In this document: positions 1-5,237 of the stretch, piece by piece
Layout of the letters: each line of letters opens with the position of its first letter
Position numbering within the stretch: position 1 is the first letter of the stretch
Source of the DNA: Planctomycetota bacterium
Lineage (GTDB): Bacteria > Planctomycetota > UBA8108 > UBA1146 > JAJFFE01
DNA: 5,237 nt
Assembly (NCBI GenBank): GCA_020425835.1
Contig: JAGQRC010000321.1
Location: forward strand, 1 to 5,237
Direction: 5' to 3'
Made by a program: the position numbers and the translations under genes
The notes under the pieces: generated by a model
What the model saw: only the letters and a program-made list of their open reading frames with translations
What the model was told of the DNA's origin: nothing
Database searches by the model: none

Positions 1-1358
1 AGGTTCTGATTGGTTGCCGACACGATGCGCACGTCGACGGCGACCGGAATGTCCGCGCCGACCGGCCACACCTTCTTCTCCTGGAGCGCGCGCAGGAGCT
101 TCGCCTGGGTGTCGCCCGGCATGTCCCCGATCTCATCGAGGAAGAGTGTGCCCCCGTGCGCGAGTTGGAACCGTCCCTTCCTCGCGCGGGCGGCACCGGT
201 GAAGGCGCCATCGACGTGGCCGAAGAGCTCGCTCTCGATGAGCGCGGCGCTCGAGAGTGCGCAGTTGAACGGGACGAAGGGGCCCTCGGACCGTGGAGAG
301 TGATCGTGGATCATCCGGGCGATGAGCTCCTTGCCCGTCCCGGTCTCGCCGGTGATCAGGACGGGCTGGTCTCCGTCGGCCATCCGCTCGGCACGCCGAA
401 TGACCTCGATCATGATCGGGCTCTTCGCGATCAGTCCTTGGCGTCGCTCCAGTGCCTTGCGGAGTCGCCGATTGTCCGATTCCAAGGCCTCGCGCAGATC
501 GTGGTCGTGGAGCGCGAGCCCGAGGAGGTGAGCGATGCCGCGGAGGTAGTGGAGACTCGGCTCGTCGAACGGTGGGGCGTCGGCACCCAAGCGATCGGCG
601 TACACCACCCCGAGCGTCTGGCCACCGACGATCATCGGGCAGCAGATGAAGGTCGAGATCGAGAGCTCGCGCACGGAGTCGGATGGTGAGCCGAGCTCCG
701 CCTCGGGATCGACGACGAGCAGCGCCTTCGGCTCCTCGGTGATCTCTCGGAGGATCGAGCGACTCATCGGCGTGGGCCGACTCGCGTCCACACCGAGGGT
801 CGCGGCGGGATGCAGGACGTCCCAGTCGCCCTCGCGGAGCAGGATGAAACAGCGATCGAAATCGAGGTCACTGTCGATCGCCGTCTCGGCCGCGCGCAGG
901 ATGGACTCGCGCGAGCCCTCGCCGACGAGCGCCTCGGCCATGGTGACGATCGCCTCGAGCCGAGCGTGTCCGAGCATCGGATCGTGGCGGAACAGGGAGC
1001 GGCTCGCCGAGTCGCGGACCTGCAGCTCCGTACGTCTCCCACTCGCCGTCCCCGCCCGCGCCGCCGCCGCCCGCGCGATGATCCTCGTGGCCCCGAGTCG
1101 GAAGGTCCCGCCCGTGGTGGTCCGCGTCGAGTGGATCGAGTGGCCCTCGAACTCCGTCCCATTCTTGCTCTCGAGATCGCGCGCGATCAACACACCGTCA
1201 CCATCGACCGAGAGCGACAGGTGAGGATCGGAGAGATGCGGATCGGGAAGACGCACACCGCTGCGTTCTCCACGTCCGAAAGTTCTCTCCTCACCGACCT
1301 GCAGTGTGATCTGCTCGAGTCGGTCGCCGTCGTGAACGATGTCGAGCACGTACGTCAC
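1..1358 (-). CDS. FHA-GAF-AAA+ sigma-54-dependent transcriptional activator (3' end missing)
   Basis: Cytoplasmic enhancer-binding-type activator that would use ATP hydrolysis to remodel sigma-54 RNA polymerase. 452 codons are visible. Residues about 1-95 form an FHA domain: G28-R29, S43-x-x-H46 and N66-G67 are seen. After an Ala/Arg-rich linker (about 95-120), residues about 130-290 resemble a GAF sensor domain, including the segment [12 protein letters not shown] near 245-256. A charged, probably helical linker follows (about 285-312). The AAA+ domain begins near 313 with LIAKSPIM and carries Walker A GETGTGK (337-343), the sigma-54 contact loop GAFTGA (384-389), Walker B GGTLFLDE (402-409) and the sensor I stretch RIVSATNQN at the window edge. 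The rest of the AAA+ domain and any Fis-type helix-turn-helix lie outside. The GTG start at 1358 is chosen because GGAAGGAG sits 6 bases upstream and the FHA fold begins at once. The gene lies 55 bases downstream of the secreted-protein gene on the same strand. The class call is very secure; the signal and target promoters are unknown. Confidence 0.95.
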   Translation of the reverse strand, partial: MTYVLDIVHDGDRLEQITLQVGEERTFGRGERSGVRLPDPHLSDPHLSLSVDGDGVLIARDLESKNGTEFEGHSIHSTRTTTGGTFRLGATRIIARAAAARAGTASGRRTELQVRDSASRSLFRHDPMLGHARLEAIVTMAEALVGEGSRESILRAAETAIDSDLDFDRCFILLREGDWDVLHPAATLGVDASRPTPMSRSILREITEEPKALLVVDPEAELGSPSDSVRELSISTFICCPMIVGGQTLGVVYADRLGADAPPFDEPSLHYLRGIAHLLGLALHDHDLREALESDNRRLRKALERRQGLIAKSPIMIEVIRRAERMADGDQPVLITGETGTGKELIARMIHDHSPRSEGPFVPFNCALSSAALIESELFGHVDGAFTGAARARKGRFQLAHGGTLFLDEIGDMPGDTQAKLLRALQEKKVWPVGADIPVAVDVRIVSATNQN

Positions 1359-1364
1359 GGATGA

Positions 1365-1372
1365 CTCCTTCC
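1365..1372 (-). promoter_or_regulatory. Ribosome binding site of the sigma-54 activator
   Basis: On the minus strand the bases read GGAAGGAG, followed by a 6-base spacer and then GTG at 1358. It is the strongest Shine-Dalgarno match seen at any of the three gene starts and it fixes this GTG as the start. The rest of the 55-base gap (1359-1413) holds only short imperfect inverted repeats, such as CCGAC/GTCGG around 1391-1402. None is followed by a T-run, so I see no intrinsic terminator for the upstream gene. Confidence 0.8.
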
Positions 1373-1413
1373 TCGGAGCCCGTTGAGGAGCCGACCTGTC
1401 GGCCCGGGTCGAC

Positions 1414-4146
1414 TCAGGGTCCACAGTAGGGTTGTTCGCAAGGGATCGGAGTGACGACCGGCAGGCACGTGTCGATCGGTGCAGTCAAGGCGAACCCGGC
1501 CAGGTAGATCGCGGTGTCATCGGCGTTGATGACACCGTCCTGGTTAATGTCGAGCGTCGCCTCGCAGAGGAGCTGGCTCGATTCACCGGGTTGGCCGAGA
1601 AGGTAGATCGCGACGGCGAGGTCGGCGGGAGTGAACGACACGCCATCGCCATCCAGGTCTCCGAACTCCGTCCACACCCCGGTCACGCCCGTGCCGCTCG
1701 GAAGCGGTTGGACGACTCGCGGATCTCGCGCGCGGTAGATCTCGATCCCGGCCGGCGTCGCGATGGTGTACTCGGGTCGTCCGCCCGTTCCGTGGTGGAC
1801 GTACGCGATCCCGGTCGACCCGGTGATCATCGGTTGGAGGGCGATCGAGGCGACGACCGTGTCGGTCCGCGCATCGACGGTCACGAGGTCGGTGACCGAC
1901 CCGTCGAGCACGGTGGAGGTGACGATCTCGTAGTAGTCGTGCTCCGTCATGGTGACCTGAGTCACGTTGCCCACCGATGGTCCCGCGAGCATTTCGGTCG
2001 TGGGGACCGCCATGGCGATCGGGTTCGAGAGGTGCACCGCGTGGACCTCGCCCCCGTCGACCACCAGCAGGCGATCGCGGTCCGCGTCGTACGTCATGCT
2101 CGTGACCGCGGACAAGCTCGCTGGCCAGGGGCCGAGATCGTAGAAGTTCCCGAGCTCGTCCGTCTCGACGAAGATGCTCGAGTCGGTCAACCACAAGAGG
2201 TGCTCGGTGAGATCTCCGTTGAGCTCCACCCGGGGGATCGTGGCGACCGCGCGCAGCTCGCCGCTCCACGACAGCGCCGCGATGCCGTCGGCCACCGCGG
2301 ACAGACCGTTGACCGAGTAGCGGAGATAACCGTGCGACGACGAGGCGCTGTCGACGAAGATCACCTCGCCGCGGCTGTCGAGCCAGGTCGCATCACCCGG
2401 GCTCCCGGCGACCGGCAGTGGGCCGGGGAGGATCGGAGAGCTCGTCGGCGGTGGTGAGACGCAAACCGTGCGGGTCACCGGGAACGAGCTGTCGAGCCCC
2501 GAGCCCCGCCGGATCCGAGTTCGGTGCACCCCCACGGGAAGGTCGCCCGTGGACCACATCTGTCCGAGGGAGAGCGTCGTCTCACCATCCTGTTCGATCT
2601 CGACGACGGGCGTCTCCGCCGCGTCGAAGTCCCAACCGAAGCGATAGCGGATCGGGTCGGTGGGGAGACCGGTCGAGGTCAACCCGGTCGGTCGGGGACG
2701 CGCGCCCCGAACGTGGGCGACCACCGTGCGAGGATCGCTCCGACGGGCCGGGTTGCCGCAGTAGTGGACGTGGATCAAATGGGTGCCGGGCTCGAGCTCG
2801 AACTCGACCAGCTCCTCGATGGCGCTGGTGAACGTCGACTCCCCGTCGATCACGAACTCCCAGTCGCCGACGGGCTGCGGAGGACCGAGAACGATCTTGG
2901 CGAGGTTGGTGGTCGCCGTCACCTCGACGAATTGCAGCGGGTTCTGGTCGTTCCCCGGGCGCGAGATCAGCTCGTGATGCCCACGGATCCGACCCTGGTG
3001 TTCGTAGTAGACATCGATCCTCGCCACATCGCCGACGTCGAGCGTCGAAGACGTGTGTCCCGTGGAGTCGAGCGTCTCGACCCGGAAGTCCCAGAGCACG
3101 ACCGGCTCCGAAGCGGAGCTCGACATCACCGAGACTTCGCCGGTCGGGCTGACGATCACGTCGACCGGTGGCGACGACTGGTTGGTCGACGGATCGATCG
3201 AGACGATGCAGTCGATGTCGGAGTCATCGGGAATGGTGCCCGCCGCGAGCGAGGTGCGGTGGAGCTGATGTCCGGTGGTCCCGATCTGATGGTAGTAGAT
3301 CGCCGCGGCGTCCATCGTGCCGCTGACCACCGAGGGGCTGTCCGCGCTGATCGAGAAGATCAGACCCGAGGTCTGGCCGCGGGAGGCGGAGTACGCCGCG
3401 TCCACGTCGAGCGCGTCGATCCGATCGTTGGCGTCGATGCCGAGGTCGGTCGCGTCGAGCCACCCGACGATCTGGTCGGTCCCCGAGATGCGATCGAGGT
3501 AGAGGACTTCCGAGGGCAGATGCGGCGTGCCGTCGGCGGCCACGAACGGTGCGGCAGCGGTGAAGTAGACCTTCCCGAAGTTCGGGGTCGTGTGGAGATC
3601 GAAGCCGATCAGATCGTCCGGGTTCCCGGCGACCGGCTGCCCGGTGAAGCCGCCCGGGATCTGCAAGGTGCCGGTGGCGAGGAGTTGCTCGACCGGAACC
3701 GGAAGATCGTCCGAGTTCTCCTCGGCACCTTTGAGGTTCATCTCGAGGAACCCGTACGGCACGTGCGGAGAAATGTAGAGGTCCGAGCGACGGTCACCGA
3801 CCGGCTCGAAGAAGAGGTCGGACGGGTAGATCCCCTTCGACCCCGGTGCGACCGACCAGAGCAGAGCGCCGTGCCAGTTCTGGTTGTCGTGGGTCCCGTA
3901 GCCGAGACTCAGCGAGTTCGCGGCTGCACCGAGCGGGTCGAGCACCACGGCGAGGCGCAGACTCTGCACGGTCAGCTGCCCGGTCGTCGTGTTGACCGAG
4001 AAGATCCAGTTCCGCTCGGGGGCCGGCCGCGACAGCAGCATCGAGTAGTGCAGGTCGGCTCGGGCCGTCGTGGCGAGACTCGCCAGGATCACCAGCACGA
4101 GACACAAGTCTCTCCGAGAAAAACGCTTGGGCACGTCGTACTCCAC
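1414..4146 (-). CDS. Large exported protein with C-terminal dockerin-like Ca2+-binding domain
   Basis: A 910-residue protein that I do not recognise as a named family. With the GTG start at 4146, residues 1-30 form a typical Sec signal peptide: a basic n-region (KRFSRRD), a hydrophobic core ([12 protein letters not shown]) and an A-x-A cleavage site after TARA, with the mature protein starting at DLHYS. The mature part is rich in Thr, Ser, Val, Gly and Asp and predicted by eye to be mostly beta. A segment around 420-470 looks like an Ig-like or other beta-sandwich module. Residues about 575-815 have a repeated strand-turn pattern resembling a beta-propeller (for example [20 protein letters not shown]). 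From 829 on there is a dockerin-like pair of Ca2+ loops: [13 protein letters not shown] (830-842) and [12 protein letters not shown] (866-877). A Cys-containing tail follows (Cys at 894, 903 and 908). No transmembrane anchor, LPXTG or PEP-CTERM signal is visible. The alternative in-frame GTG at 4257 would add 37 charged residues before the signal peptide and has no good ribosome site. Export is well supported; function is unknown. Confidence 0.88.
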   Translation of the reverse strand: MEYDVPKRFSRRDLCLVLVILASLATTARADLHYSMLLSRPAPERNWIFSVNTTTGQLTVQSLRLAVVLDPLGAAANSLSLGYGTHDNQNWHGALLWSVAPGSKGIYPSDLFFEPVGDRRSDLYISPHVPYGFLEMNLKGAEENSDDLPVPVEQLLATGTLQIPGGFTGQPVAGNPDDLIGFDLHTTPNFGKVYFTAAAPFVAADGTPHLPSEVLYLDRISGTDQIVGWLDATDLGIDANDRIDALDVDAAYSASRGQTSGLIFSISADSPSVVSGTMDAAAIYYHQIGTTGHQLHRTSLAAGTIPDDSDIDCIVSIDPSTNQSSPPVDVIVSPTGEVSVMSSSASEPVVLWDFRVETLDSTGHTSSTLDVGDVARIDVYYEHQGRIRGHHELISRPGNDQNPLQFVEVTATTNLAKIVLGPPQPVGDWEFVIDGESTFTSAIEELVEFELEPGTHLIHVHYCGNPARRSDPRTVVAHVRGARPRPTGLTSTGLPTDPIRYRFGWDFDAAETPVVEIEQDGETTLSLGQMWSTGDLPVGVHRTRIRRGSGLDSSFPVTRTVCVSPPPTSSPILPGPLPVAGSPGDATWLDSRGEVIFVDSASSSHGYLRYSVNGLSAVADGIAALSWSGELRAVATIPRVELNGDLTEHLLWLTDSSIFVETDELGNFYDLGPWPASLSAVTSMTYDADRDRLLVVDGGEVHAVHLSNPIAMAVPTTEMLAGPSVGNVTQVTMTEHDYYEIVTSTVLDGSVTDLVTVDARTDTVVASIALQPMITGSTGIAYVHHGTGGRPEYTIATPAGIEIYRARDPRVVQPLPSGTGVTGVWTEFGDLDGDGVSFTPADLAVAIYLLGQPGESSQLLCEATLDINQDGVINADDTAIYLAGFALTAPIDTCLPVVTPIPCEQPYCGP

Positions 4147-4153
4147 GGTGGAT

Positions 4154-4159
4154 CCCCCT
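4154..4159 (-). promoter_or_regulatory. Probable ribosome binding site of the exported protein
   Basis: AGGGGG on the minus strand lies 7 bases before GTG at 4146. Although not the ideal AGGAGG, its position and the signal peptide that begins just after support this start over the longer frame from 4257. Confidence 0.6.
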
Positions 4160-4259
4160 GGTGCTGAGAAGGCGCGGTCATCGTCGTGGCCCGCGCGGTC
4201 CGCTCGTGTCCAGGTCTCCGACTCGTGGGTCAGGGCCTCCGGACGCGACCGATCCACTC

Positions 4260-4265
4260 TAGAAT
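4260..4265 (+). promoter_or_regulatory. Possible -10 element for the kinase gene
   Basis: TAGAAT matches the TATAAT consensus at five of six positions and stands out in a GC-rich setting. A start of transcription about 7 bases downstream would fall at or next to the GTG at 4273, which would make a leaderless or nearly leaderless message. No -35 match is present at the expected distance (4237-4242 reads CTCCGG), so this remains a weak call. Confidence 0.25.
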
Positions 4266-4272
4266 ACGGGGG

Positions 4273-5237
4273 GTGTCCGAGATATCTACGCCGGCATGCT
4301 GTGTCCGGCTTTCGGGCACCCTGTTCGGATCCGAGCGGAAACCGAGGGATGCCATCGGAGACGAGACCTCACGCGAGCCGGGCGCGAAGCCGCCGCTCCA
4401 CACTCTGACGATCGTCTCGGTCGACCCGAGCACCGAGGGAGCGCCTCCTCCGATCGCGATCGGATCGCCGGAGGCGCGTTACCACGTCGAGGACTTCATC
4501 GGTGAGGGCGGAATGGGAGAGGTCTTCCGCGGGGAGGACTCGCTCCTACGTCGTCCGATCGCCGTGAAGTACTTGCGACAACCGCTGTCCGATGACCCGA
4601 GCGCACTCCGGCAGTTCTGGAACGAGGTCGTCCACTCCGGGTTGCTCGATCATCCCTGCGTCCCGCCGGTGCACGACGCCGGGATCGATCGACACGGGCG
4701 TCCGTTCTACGTCATGCGGTTGATCCGCGGTCGATCCTTGCGCGACGTCCTCGACGAGAGCGACGACTCGGAGTGGGGCTTGCCTCGACTGCTCTCGAGC
4801 TTCGTGCAAGTGTGCGGCGCCGTTCAGTTCGCCCACGACTCCGACATTCTCCACCTCGACATCAAGCCCGCGAACATCATGATCGGTGACTACGGTGCCG
4901 TGTATCTCGTCGACTGGGGGTTGTCCGAGGCGACGTCGCCGCACGGTCGACGCGGGACCCGCGGCACACCGAGCTACATGGCACCCGAGCAGACTCGCTC
5001 GGGCGCGGCGTTGAGCGCGGCCGCCGATCTCTTCGCGCTCGGTGCGCTGTTGTACGAGCTCTGCACTCGGGAGCGAGCCTTCCCCGGCTCCGAGCCTCGC
5101 GCCATCTTCGAGAAGATCCGACGCGGTGAGTTCCATCGCGGCCCTGCGTGGGACCGGTGCGCGCCATCGCTTTGCGAGATCATCGAGCACGCGCTCGAGC
5201 CGGAGATCGACCGCCGCATCGAGAGCGCCGAGGCGCT
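4273..5237 (+). CDS. Hanks-type Ser/Thr protein kinase (3' end missing)
   Basis: Eukaryotic-like kinase transferring phosphate from ATP to Ser/Thr of target proteins; 321 codons are visible. After a 76-residue Pro- and charge-rich N-terminal extension, the kinase domain shows in order: Gly-rich loop GEGGMGEVF (77-85), ATP lysine in IAVKYL (K99), a probable helix-C Glu (E118), catalytic loop HLDIKPAN (194-201; D196, K198, N201), metal-binding DWG (214-216), GTPSYMAPE (231-239) and the helix-F Asp in ADLFALG (D252). The sequence runs past subdomain X and is cut by the window end, so any C-terminal sensor, TPR, repeat or membrane segment is not seen. The frame is open from 4168 (stop at 4165-4167). 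GTG codons at 4186, 4225 and 4273 are the only common starts before ATG 4513, which lies inside the Gly-rich loop and is too late. I take 4273 as the closest usable start, but it lacks a proper ribosome site. The DWG motif is frequent in planctomycete kinases (family knowledge). Catalytic residues are intact, so an active kinase is likely. Confidence 0.92.
   Translation, partial: MSEISTPACCVRLSGTLFGSERKPRDAIGDETSREPGAKPPLHTLTIVSVDPSTEGAPPPIAIGSPEARYHVEDFIGEGGMGEVFRGEDSLLRRPIAVKYLRQPLSDDPSALRQFWNEVVHSGLLDHPCVPPVHDAGIDRHGRPFYVMRLIRGRSLRDVLDESDDSEWGLPRLLSSFVQVCGAVQFAHDSDILHLDIKPANIMIGDYGAVYLVDWGLSEATSPHGRRGTRGTPSYMAPEQTRSGAALSAAADLFALGALLYELCTRERAFPGSEPRAIFEKIRRGEFHRGPAWDRCAPSLCEIIEHALEPEIDRRIESAEA

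Larger units (their letters stand above)
4147..4272. promoter_or_regulatory. Divergent intergenic region between exported protein and kinase genes
   Basis: About 126 bases separate the two divergent GTG starts, so promoters for both genes are expected here. The stretch is mostly GC-rich with an AT-richer patch near 4256-4266, continuing past the proposed kinase start at 4280-4287, where AGATATCT is an 8-base palindrome. I found no convincing -35 box, no sigma-54 -24/-12 element (TGGCAC-N5-TTGC type) and no long operator-like repeat. The boundary on the kinase side depends on which GTG the kinase really uses (4186, 4225 or 4273). Confidence 0.45.

Noticed and set aside
1214..1243. Tandem [10 protein letters not shown] in the FHA domain (two 15-base units)
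   Set aside because: The units differ at four third-codon positions, and the segment aligns with the normal FHA length without an insertion, so it is more likely chance than a recent duplication.
156..1364. Several plus-strand open frames (156-689, 646-1224, 810-1364)
   Set aside because: All lie opposite the FHA-GAF-AAA+ activator and lack motifs; composition is typical of shadows.
1391..1402. Inverted repeat CCGAC/GTCGG between the two minus-strand genes
   Set aside because: The loop is only 2 bases and no T-run follows, so it is not credible as an intrinsic terminator.
1432..2457. 341-codon plus-strand open frame
   Set aside because: Same reason: antisense to the real gene, with Arg/Asp/His-rich composition and no recognisable domain.
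2524..4167. 547-codon open frame on the plus strand opposite the exported-protein gene
   Set aside because: Its product is Arg/Asp/Val-rich low-complexity sequence without motifs, while the minus strand encodes a signal peptide and dockerin-like loops. It is a GC-driven antisense shadow.
4147..4257. N-terminal extension of the exported protein to GTG at 4257
   Set aside because: It would place 37 charged residues before the signal peptide and has no ribosome site, whereas GTG 4146 has AGGGGG 7 bases upstream.
4546..5190. 214-codon minus-strand open frame
   Set aside because: Lies opposite the kinase domain, whose catalytic motifs are unmistakable on the plus strand.

Overview
This GC-rich window looks like it comes from a bacterium with elaborate Ser/Thr-kinase, FHA and sigma-54 signalling, such as a member of the Planctomycetota or, less likely, the Myxococcota. 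Three observations point that way. There is a Hanks-type kinase with a DWG activation-loop motif, an FHA-GAF-AAA+ sigma-54 activator, and a large secreted protein ending in a dockerin-like Ca2+-loop domain. The phylum is an inference; no rRNA or core marker gene is present.

Layout: (1) positions 1-1358, minus strand, hold the first 452 codons of a sigma-54-dependent transcriptional activator whose 3' end lies outside the window. (2) Positions 1414-4146, minus strand, hold a complete exported protein of about 910 residues. It lies upstream of the activator on the same strand, with a 55-base gap and no clear intrinsic terminator, so read-through or cotranscription is possible. (3) Positions 4147-4272 form a divergent intergenic region. 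(4) From about 4273 to the right edge, on the plus strand, lies the N-terminal part (about 321 codons) of a Ser/Thr protein kinase. All three genes appear to use GTG starts.

How they may work together: the kinase (pThr/pSer writer) and the FHA-domain activator (FHA domains are pThr readers) lie on either side of the secreted protein. A plausible but unproven model is that kinase signalling reaches the sigma-54 activator through its FHA domain, and that the exported protein belongs to the same locus. No mobile element, CRISPR array, tRNA, rRNA or convincing repeat family was seen. The long plus-strand open frames opposite the secreted protein, and the minus-strand frame opposite the kinase, look like GC-driven shadows.
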